Positions 41,820-53,850 are shown, counted from the first letter of the stretch. The stretch: 64,000 bases of DNA from Phytophthora sp. 'mugwort' (GCA_033558025.1 JAUCEF010000014.1:2356001-2420000); one strand, 5' to 3'. Notes: a model not told the origin generated them from the letters alone. Numbers and translations: made by a program.

Positions 41820-43273
41820 ATGAAGGCCGTCACTGGCATGCAGAAGCTCCGCCCCGTTGCCTCGAAGCTGCGCGACATCTCGACGCGCAGCGTCTGGACC
41901 GCCCAACAGGTGAGCACAATCCCTTGCCAGTAATGGTCTTCCATGCTTGTCAAACGTTGCGCTAACGGATACTTTTGGCTCTTTGCAGTTCATCGACCGC
42001 GAGGAGAAGTGCGGAGCACACAACTACCACCCGCTACCCGTGGTGCTGAACAAAGGCCGTGGCTGCAAGGTCTGGGATGTAGAGGGCAAGGAGTATTACG
42101 ACTTCCTGAGCGCCTACTCGGCCGTGAACCAGGGCCACTGCCACCCGAAGCTCGTCAAGGCGCTTTCAGAGCAGGCACAGACAATTACGCTGACTTCTCG
42201 TGCCTTCTACAATGACGTGCTGGGCGAGTACCAGGAGTACATGACGAAACTCCTGGGCTTCGACCGCATCCTACCCATGAACACGGGCGTGGAAGGTGGC
42301 GAGACGGCCGTCAAGCTCGCGCGCCGCTGGGCCTATGACATTAAGGGCGTCCCAGATAACCAGGCCAAGGTCATCTTCGCTAAGAACAACTTTTGGGGTC
42401 GCACGCTGAGCGCCGTCTCGGCTTCCAACGACAAGGAGGCCTATGGAGGCTATGGTCCTTTCATGCCTGGCTTCGCCAGCATCCCGTACAATGACGCTGA
42501 CGCACTTGAGGAGGTCTTCAAGAAGGAGGCCAAATACATTGCCGCCTTTATGGTTGAGCCGATCCAAGGTGAAGCTGGTGTTGTCGTGCCTGACGATGGC
42601 TACCTTAAGCGCGTACGCGACCTCTGCACCAAGTACAACGTCTTGTGGATCGCCGATGAGGTGCAGACCGGTCTGGCACGTACCGGTAAGATGCTGGCGG
42701 TGGACTACGAAGGTGTTAAGCCCGACATTTTAATTCTGGGCAAGGCGCTCTCGGGTGGCATGTACCCGGTATCTGCTGTGCTGACAAGCGACGAAGTCAT
42801 GCTCACAATCAAGCCCGGCCAGCACGGCTCTACGTATGGCGGCAACCCGCTCGGCTGCAAGGTCGCCATGGCGGCTATGGAAGTCATCCAGGAGGAGAAG
42901 CTTGCTGAGAACGCGTTCAAGCTCGGCAACAAATTCCGCAGCGAGATGCACAAGTACGTGGTGTCTTTTTCTCACGCGATATTAGGTGGTGCTGATCACT
43001 AACACTGTTGCGTTGCTCCGACTTCATAGCTTCAAGTCGAGAGTGCTGCACGGCGTGCGCGGTCGCGGTTTGCTGAACGCGATCATCATTAACGAGCGTC
43101 CTAACCAGCCGGATGCCTTGCAGCTTTGCATGAACTTGGCCAAGAAAGGTCTGCTAGCCAAGCCTACCCACGGCAACATCATCCGTCTTGCTCCTCCGCT
43201 CGTCATGACTGAGAAGCAGCTTGATGAGTGCACGTCTATCATCAAGGAGGTTCTCACGGAAGCTGAGCAGTAA
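41820..43273 (+). CDS. Ornithine aminotransferase
   Basis: Three exons: 41820-41909, 41989 to 42957 or 42960, and 43037-43273, about 431-432 residues, normal for the family. Introns of 79 bp and about 76-79 bp follow GT-AG. The second acceptor is best placed after CTTCAAG, giving [15 protein letters not shown] in frame; the donor is uncertain by one codon. The enzyme transfers the delta-amino group of ornithine to 2-oxoglutarate using pyridoxal phosphate. Family motifs: [56 protein letters not shown] near residue 251 (cofactor Asp), and [18 protein letters not shown] with the Schiff-base Lys near 281. The 30-residue first exon ([20 protein letters not shown]) is basic and Ser/Thr-rich, like a mitochondrial presequence. 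Convergence with SERCA downstream is interrupted by a Tc1 element. Confidence 0.93.
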
Positions 43274-43906
43274 AGGGGTCATCGGACGCACGCGCTCAGG
43301 GTCCGTGCAGCGAAGGACAAGCTGCAGCTAGACACGCGATGCATGTCACCATTTCAGTGAAGTTGAGTTGAAATATAATCTTTTTTATCATCATCTTGCC
43401 GTGAGGTGATACGTTCTATGATAACAGGACGAGTAAATCTCATACATGTATAGTACAGGAGAAGCAATTAGTTCTTGCGAGTAAGTACATGTATTATAAT
43501 AATATTTCGTAACATTAGTAAAGATTAAACCAGCAGCTGAAGCTCGTGAAAAAATTCGTGTTGTACGTACAGGTATACGTATATCCAATACTATTGGAAA
43601 CTAAGATATGAATGGCAATAGTACTACTGTTATAAAACACCTTATTAATAGTATGGTTAAATTAAGAGAACTGAGGATCCTCTTAGCCAACCAAAAGGCC
43701 CCATTCGGATATTAACGTTTTAGGGTCAAGCAAATGGTTTTCGGGATTGCTAACTACAATTGATGTTTTACGATAAAAGCCTATTTGCATTAAGAAATTG
43801 GAACCAAACATTAAATTATCTTCATCTACGCTCCTATGATTGATTGGCTCAAAAATATAGCGCTAGAGAAATAGCCTTCATTTGGTGTGCTTTTTGTATA
43901 TTACAG
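43274..43906. other. AT-rich 3' flank of ornithine aminotransferase
   Basis: About 630 bp, AT-rich, without recognisable genes. It ends at the TA flanking the Tc1 element. Confidence 0.5.
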
Positions 43907-43908
43907 TA

Positions 43909-44115
43909 CAGTCCGCGACAGTGGTATATGAACACCATCGGTCTCTCCAATTTTATTTTATCAAATTGTGTTTTTATTCGCTGAAATTACCCTTGATTAT
44001 AACAAATTGCAAGATCTGTCGATTGCACCAACTTTTGACGCTGAATTCCACCTGGTTTTGAAAAACGATGAGAAATATTACTTCACGAGGTGCGACACAA
44101 TACATGAACATAACT
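43909..44115 (+). repeat. Left terminal inverted repeat of the Tc1 element
   Basis: This 207-bp arm matches 45276-45480 in reverse complement with scattered differences and ends at AACATAACT. Confidence 0.9.
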
Positions 44116-44147
44116 CTTCCACATGACCGAAACATTTGTTTAAATCA

Positions 44148-45151
44148 TCATGGATGCGATTCGCGCGTTGCTAACACGAAATATATACTCCCCGGCGTGC
44201 TAATACCCGGATACAGCGTTTGCGCATTAATAGGGTCAGATCGGTGAGCGTCTTGGGAGGAAGTAGCCCATGCCGCCAAAACCCCTTTCTTCAGCTCGTC
44301 TTTCGTGTTGTACTGCTTCCCGCCTCCGTAAACTTGCTGGGTCATGATGCCCCATAGATTCTCAATAGGATTGAGGTCTGGGGACAAAGCTGGCCAGTCC
44401 ATAACGTCGATCCCTTGGGCCTGAAGCTAGTTCATCGTGTAGCGGGATTTGCGGATGGCCGCATCGTCTTATCGAAAAATATGGTTTTCCGCATCGATGA
44501 ACGGTGGCAAATGCGTGCGTAGGGTGCTCACATACTTGACGGAGTCTTGGTTGCCATCCACGAACTTCAATTCAGACTTGGTGTCCGCACGAAATGCTCC
44601 CCAAATCGTGACACCACCGCCACCAGTATGACGACAGACGTTAAGCTCCTTAGGGCGACGCGTGTCGACCCATTCGTAGCGCATGCCATCCGGGCCATCC
44701 AGGTTCCACTTCTTCTCATCGCCGAACGCCACTTACACAACGCTTCGTCATCCATGAGGCCCATACGCTCGGCCCACTTGACCCTTGCTTCTCGGTGGCG
44801 CTTCGTCAACGCTGGAGCGGCACCACGCTTCTTGTACTTGAGCCAGCTCACCGACTTGATTACGCGCTGAATCGTACGCACTCTGTGCACCAACTTGAGC
44901 TCCTCTTTCACTTTTTTTGCAGACAAACGGAACACGGACACGCAGCGGATGATATGCCCCTTCTCACGCGCAGTCACTTTCGACACGCTTCCAAGCCGTT
45001 TCTTGGACTGAAAATTGGCAGGCGCCTTCAAAATATTCTGCACGGCACCGACAGAGGGTGTGAGCACCTGTGCGATGTCCCGAACCGAAAAACCGCGCAG
45101 CGAGAGCGTCCGAATTGACTCGAGTTTTTGTCGGACAGATGCGATGCTCAT
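44148..45151 (-). pseudogene. Tc1-type (DD34E) transposase, disrupted
   Basis: The start MSIASVRQKLESIRTLSLRG and GFSVRDIAQVLTPSVGAVQN give the paired-like helix-turn-helix. After a frameshift near 44750 the catalytic core has VAFGDEKKWNLDGPDGMRYE with the first Asp. The second motif, R*DDAAIRKS near 44465, follows a TAA that replaces the usual Gln codon, and another stop (TMN*LQAQ) comes soon after. The final motif MDWPALSPDLNPIENLWG carries the Glu. Exactly 34 positions separate the second Asp from the Glu, which defines the DD34E Tc1 group. One frameshift and at least two stops kill the gene, but all catalytic residues are still encoded. Confidence 0.9.
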
Positions 45152-45275
45152 GCCATCGTTGGCGAATTGAAAAGCGGCGCCACAATTGGTGGGATAGCAG
45201 TCTGTATATTAAACACATTAACAGCGCGTGGCGAGGGTTGTGGATCAAACTTACGCAAACTTTCCGCAAACCCGA

Positions 45276-45480
45276 AGTTATGTTCATATATTGTGTCGCA
45301 CCTCGTGAATAATATTTCTCACCGCTTATCAAAACCAGGTAGAATTCAACATCAAAAGTTGGTGCAATCGACAGATCTTGCGATTCATTATAATCCAGGG
45401 TAATCTCAGCGAATGAAAACACAATTTGATAAAAAGATTTGGAGAGACCGATGGTGTTCATATACCACTGTCGCGGACTG
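45276..45480 (-). repeat. Right terminal inverted repeat of the Tc1 element
   Basis: This 205-bp arm mirrors 43909-44115. The terminal 33 bases are identical to those of the left arm. Confidence 0.9.
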
Positions 45481-45482
45481 TA

Positions 45483-46013
45483 CTACGTAGTAAACCCTTT
45501 TCAAAATACTGTAGTAATCACTTTACTGCAAAAGCTATGAAGTGGACATAGTAACGGTAAGACGGACCAGTCATTTAAAATAACAACCATGCCAGGCTGA
45601 TCGGCATTGCCGATGAAGCACTTCGGCAGCGAGGAAAGGCAGCGAGCAGAGCCTGCCAGCTGCCGCCGATGAGCTTATGCCGCATATGCGGTTCACGGCG
45701 GCCGGGACCTGCCAATCGATAGCAAGCTGTTAGCACTTGAAGCTGCTCAAAAACTACCGCATACCTACACCCAACCGCCAAACAAGGCACGTCTGGTCGT
45801 GTTTATTTCTTTTTCTAATACTGCCGTCTCGTATTCGCTCTAGTTTGCATGTTTCAACAAGATTCATTGCCGTGTCAGCTTCTCATCAGTTGATGGGGTC
45901 GAGTTCTTCCAGTTAGCGTAAGAGCCGCCAATATATTCACCTCGTTCCATCGCGACGCAGCCATTGCCAAACAGAGCAGAAACGAGTCAGCTGCATCTTT
46001 CTACTAAGTCCAT
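45483..46013. other. Spacer between Tc1 and the SERCA 3' end
   Basis: About 530 bp without a recognised gene. It should include the 3' untranslated region of the Ca2+-ATPase, which ends at 46014. Confidence 0.5.
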
Positions 46014-49000
46014 TTACTGGGTCTTTTTCTCCCACTCCTCCATACGCTCCTTGAGCTCGCGCGCATGCATGCGGCGGCCGATGAACTTGAGCACTTCGTC
46101 GATGAGAATCACCGGCAGAGAGAACGCCAGCACCACGAGCCACTCCTTAAAGTCCAGCGGGATTACGCTAAACGTGTTGGCCAGCACATCCACGTACAGG
46201 ATCACGAAGTGCATGAGGAACGACACCACCATGGCGATAATCAGGTACGGGTTCGACCAGGGCGGCATAGTAATCAGACTGCCGTCCTCCGAAAGCGCGT
46301 TCAGGGCGTTGAACATCTCAATAGCCACCAGCACGGAAAGCGAGAGCGTCGACGCCGTCTTCTTGCCGTCAGTGAAGTAGCGGCAAGGGTCCGACGAGAA
46401 GTCCATGCCGTCGAAGTTGTTGACCGTAAAGTTCTCCCACTCGTGGCACTTGGTCCAGTGGGTCAGCTGGTCGAATGTGATCAACGTGTGACCATCGCCC
46501 GAAGCTTCGTAATACATGTACCAATACGCGAAAACGCCAACGCAAGCGAACCCAACGTAGATACCCACAACCATGTATCGGAAGAACACCCAGCCCGTAA
46601 TGAGGGCGTCGTCGCTGCGGCGAGGCGGCTTCTTCATGATGTCAGCGTCAGGCGGGTTGAAGCCCAGGGCCGTGGCCGGAGGACCATCAGTCACAAGGTT
46701 TACCCACAGCAGTTGCACAGGAATCAAACCCTCCGGAAGACCAAGAGCAGCCGTGAAGAAGATAGCAGCCACCTCACCGATGTTTGACGAGATCAGGTAG
46801 CGAATGAACGCCTGCATATTGTTGTAAATGGCACGGCCCTCCTCAACGGCAGCCACAATCGTAGCAAAGTTGTCGTCAGCAAGAACCATGTCCGCGGCCT
46901 CCTTAGCGACCTCCGTGCCCGTGATGCCCATAGCAATACCGATATCAGCCTGCTTCAAAGCAGGAGCGTCGTTCACACCATCGCCCGTCATGGCGGTAAC
47001 CTCGCCCAGCTGTTTCAGCATCTTTACAAGCTGCTGCTTGTGTTTAGGCTCCGTACGGGAAAATACCATACCATGGCCATCCGACAGGTACTCGTTGCGT
47101 TTCTCAAGAGGAAGAGCGAAGAACTCCGCACCCGTGAATGAGCGCGTGGAAAGGTCATCGCCGTCCTTGAAGATGCCGATCTTGTGGCAGATACTCTCAG
47201 CAGTCAGCTTGTTGTCACCAGTGATGCACATGACGCGAATGCCGGCCGTGTGGCACGTTTCAATCATAGGGCGCACCTCCGGACGAGGGGGATCCAGCAT
47301 ACTGACAAGACCAATGAAGGTCAAGCCCGATTCAATCGCAGCGAAGTTCTCCGTGCGCTCCAGCATCTTGTGCGCGGGGTGGTGGCGATCGCCGTCGTAC
47401 GAGTTCAGCTCGCCGAGGTCCTCCTTTTTAGCTAGAGCAAGGCAACGCAGTGACTTACGAGCAAGGCTCGACACCTGCGTCAGCAGCAGCTGGCGACCAG
47501 CGTCAGTCAAAGGCTTAACGGTGCCATCTCCCAGCTCAACGTGAGTGCAGCGGTCTATCAGGCCTTCAGGGGCTCCCTTCACAAGCAGAATGTTCTGGTT
47601 CGAGGTCGAACGGGTGGTGCGCTGCGACAGAGCACCAGACTTGGCGCACAACACCGACATCGACTTACGGTCACGCGAAAACTCGAGCACAGCCAGCTTC
47701 TTGTTCTGTTGCTCCAGGTACTCGCTGCAGAACTGAGCCGCCTTCCCAGGGTTAGAAGCGCGCAGCGACTGCATCTCCGCCTGCTTCACATCGTCCTGAG
47801 GAAAGCCAATCTTCTCTACAAGCACCTTCAGAGCAGCCTCCGTAGGTTCACCAATACGCACGTACTTGCCGTCAAGGTACTCAATGGCAGACTCGTTACA
47901 CAGCGAGCACACAGTCGCCAATGAGGACACAGCCTTGAACTGGCCCAGCGGGGCACCCCCGATCTTGCCAATCGGGGCGTACGTGTGTCCTTCGACATCA
48001 TACGTCACCAACTCAGTCTCGGAGTTGCCGAGGTGCGAGAACGTGACGCAAGACATCTCGTTCGTGGTGAGAGTACCAGTCTTGTCCGAGCAAATGACGG
48101 TCGTGCAACCGAGCGTCTCCACAGAGGGCAACTTGCGCACAATTGCGTTCTTCTTGGCCATCTTACGCGTGCCAAGAGCCAGACACGTGGTGATCACGGC
48201 CGGGAGGCCCTCAGGAATGGCGGCCACAGCCAGCGCCACGGCGATCTTGAAGTAGTAGATGCATCCCTTGAAGACCGATCCGTAGATAGGGTCGAAGAAG
48301 TTCTTGTAGTTAATAATCCACACCACGATGCAAATGATAGCGATAACCTTGGACAGCAGCTCGCCAAACTCGTCGAGCTTCTTGGTGAGTGGCGTATCCT
48401 CTTCTTCCTTCGAGGCATCCTGTACGGATTGCTGAATCTTGCCGATCTCCGTCTTCATGCCCACCTCTGTTACGACACCGTTGCCCAGGCCGTTCACGAC
48501 GACTGTGGCAGCGAACAGCATGTTAGTCTTGGCCTGAATGATGTTCTCCGTGCCCTTGGGCAGCGCGTCGATTTCCTTGTTAACCGACGTGGACTCTCCT
48601 GTCATTTGTGCCTGCTCCACGCGGATGGCCGTCGTCTTCATGGACAACAGGCGCAGGTCCGCGGGCACCTTGTCACCCACACGGATCTCCACCACGTCGC
48701 CGGGCACGAGCTCGCGGGCGGGCAGCGTGACCATCTCTCCGTCGCGCATGACACGCGCATTCTCGGGCTGAAGGTCCTTGAGGGCCTCCAGCGCGGCCTC
48801 GGCGTTCGACTCCTGCCACACACCCACGATTGCGTTCAGCACGAGGATCACGAGGATCACGAGCGGCTCTACAAAGGCGCCGATGCCCTCCTCGCCGTCG
48901 TCTTCGAATATTGCCAGTGCGAAGGACACCACAGCGGCGCCCAGCAGGATCTTGACCAGCGCGTCATCAAACTGCTCCAGCACGAGCTTCCACAGGGGTG

Positions 49001-49154
49001 TGCCTTCTTCCTTATCCAGTTCGTTGAAGCCGTGCACGGTGCGTCGCTTCTCCACCTCAGCCGAGCTCAGGCCCTGCTCCTCCGTCACACCCAGATGCTT
49101 CAGCACGGCCTCTGGCGTCTCCAGCTCATAGCGAAAGCCGTCGTCGTCTGCCAT
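46014..49154 (-). CDS. SERCA-type calcium-transporting P-type ATPase
   Basis: An uninterrupted frame of 1046 residues runs from the ATG at 49154 ([20 protein letters not shown]); the open frame extends upstream only through non-ATG codons. It is a type IIA P-type ATPase that pumps cytosolic Ca2+ into the endoplasmic reticulum. Motifs sit at usual positions: TGES near residue 184 (actuator), [20 protein letters not shown] in M4 (Ca2+ site), [14 protein letters not shown] near 357 (phosphorylated Asp), [13 protein letters not shown] near 527 (nucleotide binding), [20 protein letters not shown] near 721, and [20 protein letters not shown] in M6. The N-terminus ([20 protein letters not shown]) and length match SERCA rather than plasma-membrane pumps, and there is no C-terminal calmodulin-type extension. 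It ends [14 protein letters not shown] without a KDEL-like tail. The antisense strand is also long and open, which is a codon-bias effect. Confidence 0.95.
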   Translation of the reverse strand: MADDDGFRYELETPEAVLKHLGVTEEQGLSSAEVEKRRTVHGFNELDKEEGTPLWKLVLEQFDDALVKILLGAAVVSFALAIFEDDGEEGIGAFVEPLVILVILVLNAIVGVWQESNAEAALEALKDLQPENARVMRDGEMVTLPARELVPGDVVEIRVGDKVPADLRLLSMKTTAIRVEQAQMTGESTSVNKEIDALPKGTENIIQAKTNMLFAATVVVNGLGNGVVTEVGMKTEIGKIQQSVQDASKEEEDTPLTKKLDEFGELLSKVIAIICIVVWIINYKNFFDPIYGSVFKGCIYYFKIAVALAVAAIPEGLPAVITTCLALGTRKMAKKNAIVRKLPSVETLGCTTVICSDKTGTLTTNEMSCVTFSHLGNSETELVTYDVEGHTYAPIGKIGGAPLGQFKAVSSLATVCSLCNESAIEYLDGKYVRIGEPTEAALKVLVEKIGFPQDDVKQAEMQSLRASNPGKAAQFCSEYLEQQNKKLAVLEFSRDRKSMSVLCAKSGALSQRTTRSTSNQNILLVKGAPEGLIDRCTHVELGDGTVKPLTDAGRQLLLTQVSSLARKSLRCLALAKKEDLGELNSYDGDRHHPAHKMLERTENFAAIESGLTFIGLVSMLDPPRPEVRPMIETCHTAGIRVMCITGDNKLTAESICHKIGIFKDGDDLSTRSFTGAEFFALPLEKRNEYLSDGHGMVFSRTEPKHKQQLVKMLKQLGEVTAMTGDGVNDAPALKQADIGIAMGITGTEVAKEAADMVLADDNFATIVAAVEEGRAIYNNMQAFIRYLISSNIGEVAAIFFTAALGLPEGLIPVQLLWVNLVTDGPPATALGFNPPDADIMKKPPRRSDDALITGWVFFRYMVVGIYVGFACVGVFAYWYMYYEASGDGHTLITFDQLTHWTKCHEWENFTVNNFDGMDFSSDPCRYFTDGKKTASTLSLSVLVAIEMFNALNALSEDGSLITMPPWSNPYLIIAMVVSFLMHFVILYVDVLANTFSVIPLDFKEWLVVLAFSLPVILIDEVLKFIGRRMHARELKERMEEWEKKTQ

Positions 49155-50576
49155 CGCTGCGTTGTCTACAGATTTCCCTTTCCCTCTTTTGTGCTCTTTC
49201 TCCCGGAAAACCCAAAGTGCGCACTGCCGCGTGGCAAAAGGCAAAAAAGATTCCTTGGAGCCCTGTGAATACAGATCACATCGACTTCGAAGGGGATCAA
49301 CAGGCAGTGACTACTTTTAACTTGGTTTCAGTATAGATTGAAGACTCAGCGACCGTTGTTCGAGAACATGGGGTCGAAGTGACTCGTGGCGTTATGCACC
49401 GCTGTAGCCGGGTGTCTGACCGAGCCCACACAGGTGCCTCGGGCCTTTTCTCCTGAGCACTGAAAGCATCTTGGGTTAATTTCTGCTTAGAACAGTGGCG
49501 CTCGGTGACATGCTCTACTTGAAAGATTTGGTGGGCGAACCTGATAGGTCGATGCATGCATTGCCGTTGCTGCTTGGGTTTTCGTCCCATCGCGGTTTTC
49601 TCTATGATGTGCATGCACATTTTACTTTTTCCAAAATATGACCAACTGCAACAAAAGGCTTCATGAATTGTGTCTGCAACGAATCGCTGCCAATGATCGC
49701 AGTCGTTGGATCAGCTGGTCGCAAAGAGCAGTGGTAAACACTGGCATTTCTTGACTCGTCGGACTTCAGCTTGCTTCCTAACACGAAAGTCCAAACAAAA
49801 AAAAGGGAACATGTTCCACGCGTTACATAATGTGGCTTCACTTGCCAATTGCAAGGAATAAGACAACCCACGTGAAGGATTCCCCAATCCGTTCATACAA
49901 AGGACGTATGAGGAGGGGCATCTTGACGACTAATCGAGCAATAAGACATCAGCCGCCGCACCGAGAAGTTTGTACAACGTTTTTATCAAGGCCAATGCAG
50001 GCAAACTGATTTCCTTCCATACGGTACCCATCAGCTCGATCATGATTCAATTGCGAGCATCCACCTCCTCTGTAAGGCTGTCGCCGATAGGCTTCGCGGA
50101 CAGTAGAAATGAACTATTTTCAGTGGGGTGCACTTTAAGTTACAAGACAAGTGGAATTCCATGTGTTTGAGTCCGTACTTTTGAAGCTCTATCGGCGTCT
50201 ACCGCGCCATCAAACATTTTGGAATGAGTGATATTTGCTACATGTACTATATTTCACGTGAACCACAATAATGAATATGTACTGTGCACCACAAATTATG
50301 GCCGATAATGCACGAACGAAGCTTTTCCTTGGCAACTTCGTCACAATACCCAGCTTGCTTTAACAGGGTCCGCCGTTAGCATCCACTTAGCGTGGAATCG
50401 CCGCACATATTGATCGCGCGGAGCCGAGAGCACTGACTTTCGCCACCGCTAATTTCAGCCAGTCAGCTTGAACAATATCAGTGTATTAGTAGAACCTCAA
50501 TAGCTGTAGCAGTCAGAAATGCTATATATTGACTGGCTTGTGGTGTAACATTGGCAACCTGTGCCTGTGTTCCTTG
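49155..50576. other. Intergenic region between the SERCA and TBC genes
   Basis: About 1.4 kb. The part next to 49154 should hold the SERCA promoter and leader. No transposon motifs or additional genes were recognised; small frames look accidental. Confidence 0.5.
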
Positions 50577-52393
50577 CTATTGAGCGGCTTGCGAGCTGAG
50601 ATGGCTCGGCGCGTCGGCGAAGTACGTTTGGAGGATAAACGCGCGCGAGAGGAGAGGCTCAATCTCGTTTTCAACCCAGTCTTTCGTCGGGAGACTTTGC
50701 AGAAAGAGAACCAGATCCTGAAACTCCAGTGTCTTAAGTTTCTCGCCAAATGTCATGAGAATGGCAGCGCACACATACACGTGAAAGCTCTCAAAACCGG
50801 AGTCTTCACACAGATAAGTATCCCAGATGCGCACGATACCATCCAATGGTAGCTCGCGCATTAGCAGACAGTTCATCCAGCGGAACGCGAACTGCACAAA
50901 CTGCACATTCTCACGCTCCACGATATGCTCATACAGTTCTGCGTCGCATCTGTGGACAAGTTCCTCCATGCGCTGCACCATACGCTGTAGACCCGGTTGA
51001 GCGAATGTGTAATGATCTTGAATATCGTCAAGCAGCTTCGTCAGACACCAGTAGCTGTCCGCTTCGACGATCTGCAGATTCTCGTCCGATACCTTCACCA
51101 AATCGCACGTCTGCGGCTCATCTACGCATCAACGCGCACAGCAAATGTGATGTGAGCTAGGCACCAGGCTATTTATCAGTGCGAATGGACGATCCGGTTT
51201 CGCTTTCTCACTTACCAATGAAAGCCGAAAGAAAAACGACTAAGAAGGGCGTCATGAGGTCGTTAATTCCCTGCACATAACCACTAGCTGGGTGTCGAAT
51301 TGCCCAGATATATAGGACGCGTTCCATGCACTGCAGACAAGAGAGAACAAGCATAACTGTCAATACACCACAACTTTCAAAAGTGATGCCAAGTATCGTC
51401 TCACTTGGTGAAGCCGTTCATTTTGAAAGAGCTTCACGTCAGCATTGGTGCGTGGAATGTCAACTAGGATCTGTCGTAGTGTGGTTTGCTCGCGCGTGCC
51501 CCGATCCGTGTCGGGAATGTAATAATACTGTTGCAACAGCTCTACATATTCCTGCCGCTTTCGCTCCAACATGGCGGCGCGCCGATCCTTCTTCGACGGC
51601 ATATAGCCCTACAGCAGACACAACCATACAAGGTGAGATGCCACCAAACCAACCAAATCAACTACAGTAACATGCCAAAAGCAGACGCCAGACTGTAGGC
51701 CGATACTTCGTCGAGACACCGCCCCAACTGAGCTTGCGAAGCTGGTCCAGGTCGACGACTTCCTTTTCCAACAACCGCTCAAACTGCGTGTAACGTAGAT
51801 TCCCCGATGCATTGCGCGAAGACGAAGCAGATACTAACGGAGTTTCTGCAGCACGTGGACTTCCCTTTCCACCCCCGTTAGGGTGCTGATGTAACCTTGC
51901 TTCGTGCAGTTCCTGCTCGAGCTCATCTTCGTGTAACGAGTGACGGCTCCGACTATGAGCACCAAGCGACCCGGACGTCATCTCTTCACTCTCGCTACCC
52001 GCCGACGAGACGCTTCGCAGACGTGGCGAGACCGAGTCAACAGGAGAAGACATTTTCCTGCCATCAAAACAGCAGTTATGAGCTTTCCACCACAAAGAGC
52101 TCATCATTTCACCATTTTCGTCCGCACCTCGGTGGAGCCGGGGAGGGCATCGCCCACACCGGAGGCAACTGCCCCGTGTTCACTTGCTTTACCGACCCAG
52201 GCAGTGCTTGAGGCTTTTGCTGTGGCGCAGTGTTGCCGCTCCCCCTTGAGAAAAAGCTTGACGTCGCCGCGTTGCTGAGACTGGCAGCTGCTGCCCGCTC
52301 TTTCTTCTTCTGCGCGAACTTGTGCAGAGCAGTCTTGAACGGATTCGATGTCGCGCCCTGCGGAGGCGAAGGGCTCCCCTGAATTAGTCCCAT
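50577..52393 (-). CDS. TBC1D22-type RabGAP
   Basis: Five exons on the minus strand: 52393-52113, 52057-51676, 51608-51405, 51330-51216 and 51121-50577. All phases agree and give 508 residues, close to TBC1D22 proteins. The first 200 residues are Ser/Gly-rich and probably disordered (NPFKTALHKFAQKKKERAAA). The TBC domain starts at FERLLEKEVVDLDQLRKLSW and GGVSTKYRPTVWRLLL. The arginine finger lies in ILVDIPRTN (IxxDxxR) near residue 273 and the glutamine finger in ASGYVQGINDLMTPF near 307. The C-terminus EPLLSRAFILQTYFADAPSH resembles the TBC1D22 end. Such proteins stimulate GTP hydrolysis by Rab GTPases, probably around the Golgi. The second intron needs a GC donor (TTTTG|GCATGT) to stay in frame; the other three introns are GT-AG. 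The ATG at 52393 is the first after an in-frame stop. Confidence 0.9.
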
Positions 52394-53041
52394 AACGGCC
52401 ACATGCGCGCGTTAATCACCAGGTTATCAAACGCAACGTGTCATGCGCAGCTTCAACAGCTGATAGTTGGGTCGATAGGCCGTAAAAACGCACCATATCT
52501 TCGCCGGGCGGTCGGCGATCTGCTGTGGTTTCCATTGACGAGTCAGCGGGCGGCTGCAGCTACGCTGTCGCTGGATTGTGCGGGTTGTAGGTGCGGTAGC
52601 TGCTGATATCTCAAGAGAGCTGCCGATTCGTGGCAGTTAGCTTCACTGTTTAGCAGAATATTGGCGGTATTCTCAGGTTAGCATTTGCAGGAGTGTGCTT
52701 GGGGTATGATGAAGGTGTAGCAAGACTGAGAATGCGCATCAAGACAGAGGAAGGCTTCCCATCCACGTACCAAGTGCGCCCGGATTTCAGGCCCGCACGC
52801 CGGTTTGCAGTATGCGAGAAACTGGCCGAAGTGGTGTGGTAGACGTAAACTGGTGTGTTGCACCCTTGGGTGCTTACCATTGTTGGAAAGTACACTTCCA
52901 GCCAAACGTATACGAGCACTCGTGCACTCGTACTTAATCGGCTTGGTGTTCTTCGGATATGTTTTGTGGAACACGGTAGGCGTCCGCTGCTATGCGCTAA
53001 TATTGCGGATCTCACATACATAAAATCACATTTGTGGACAA
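52394..53041. other. Upstream region of the TBC gene
   Basis: About 650 bp without a recognised gene. It should contain the TBC promoter; the far end may belong to transposon debris. Confidence 0.45.
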
Positions 53042-53102
53042 AAAAACGCTGATTAACATCTCATACAAATTCCTTTTGTATGAGATGTTAATCAGCGTTT
53101 TT
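53042..53102. repeat. Perfect 28-bp palindrome with 5-base loop
   Basis: The arm 53042-53069 starts AAAAACGCTGATTAACATC, and its exact reverse complement occupies 53075-53102, separated by TTCCT. It lies just outside the 3' end of a Tc1 transposase relic, so it may be a rearranged transposon end or a foldback remnant. Confidence 0.95.
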
Positions 53103-53124
53103 AAGTGATGGTAATTGGAGAGAT

Positions 53125-53850
53125 GGTAACTAGTAGTGGGCCTTGTTCCCCATCGTTTTGACCACCGCGATATATCTGGGAGGCATGGAGTCAATCAGCG
53201 AAGATATTGCCTTGAAAAATACATTGTTCCAGGCAGTATACCGCGCCTTAGTACAAGAAGACACGTTGTCGTACTGTGTACGACGCGGTATAATTCTCCG
53301 GACATGATGACCCAGAGGTTTTCAATTGTTAATATCTGGGGAACATGCAAGTCAATCTAGCACCGCACGCTCTGCTCTTCGAAGAAAGCCATCGTCTCGC
53401 GTGAGGTGTGGATTACTGCGTTGTCGTGTTAAAAGTCATATTCGCCGTAGTGTAGATAACAAGGCAATTCAAGTACTCTGATAGCGTGTCGACATAGTGC
53501 GCGGAAGATCGACTACCTACCAGTACGGCGAGTTCGGTTTTCCCGGCCACACTAAATCCCGCTCACACTATCACAGAACTACCGCTCATTTGGCGCATGT
53601 TTGTTTGGCAAGGCAGCTGATGCAGATCTCTCCAGTAGTACTGGAGGCCATCAGGGCCACCTAGGTCCCCCACTTCATTTCGTCGAAGAAGATGATCTGC
53701 TCCCAGTCGTCTTGCCGCAGGACCATCTTCTTAACCTAGTCAAGCCTCGCTGCCTTGTGTGCTGCCGAAAGCCTCAGCGTGTTCTCCGTGGTATTGCAGC
53801 ACACACAGAATCGGCAGATGTGGTTACTTAGGCAAGAATCACAACAATAA
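53125..53850 (-). pseudogene. Second Tc1-type transposase relic
   Basis: The minus strand, read through several frames, gives LRLSAAHKAARLD then KKMVLRQDDWEQIIFFDEMK near 53690, whose FFDEMKW corresponds to the first catalytic Asp. GPRWPDGLQYYWRDLHQLPC follows, then FSVAGKTELAVLVGSRSSAH near 53530. The second motif reads DNAVIHTSRETMAFFEEQ near 53420. The third is eroded to PQILTIENLWVIMS near 53335, where the family has SPDLNPIENLWG; the Glu remains. The C-terminus SLIDSMPPRYIAVVKTMGNK ends near 53125. It is a different, older copy than the element at 43909-45480. Terminal repeats were not identified, unless the nearby palindrome derives from them. Confidence 0.7.

Larger units (their letters stand above)
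43909..45480 (-). mobile_element. Tc1-type transposon with about 205-bp terminal inverted repeats
   Basis: Both ends start CAGTCCGCGACAGTGGTATA and stay similar for about 205 bp (43909-44115 and 45276-45480 reversed). TA flanks both sides (43907-43908 and 45481-45482). The 1572-bp element has a transposase on the minus strand. Terminal repeats differ by small indels and scattered substitutions, so it is not a brand-new insertion. Confidence 0.92.

Noticed and set aside
47985..49268. 427-codon open frame antisense to the Ca2+-ATPase, plus several others opposite it
   Set aside because: It mirrors the sense codons of an excellent SERCA gene. GC-rich third positions leave the opposite strand free of stops; no domain is visible.
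53042..53102. Transcription terminator-like hairpin
   Set aside because: Rho-independent terminators are not expected in a nuclear eukaryotic genome, and no gene ends there. It is listed as a palindrome instead.
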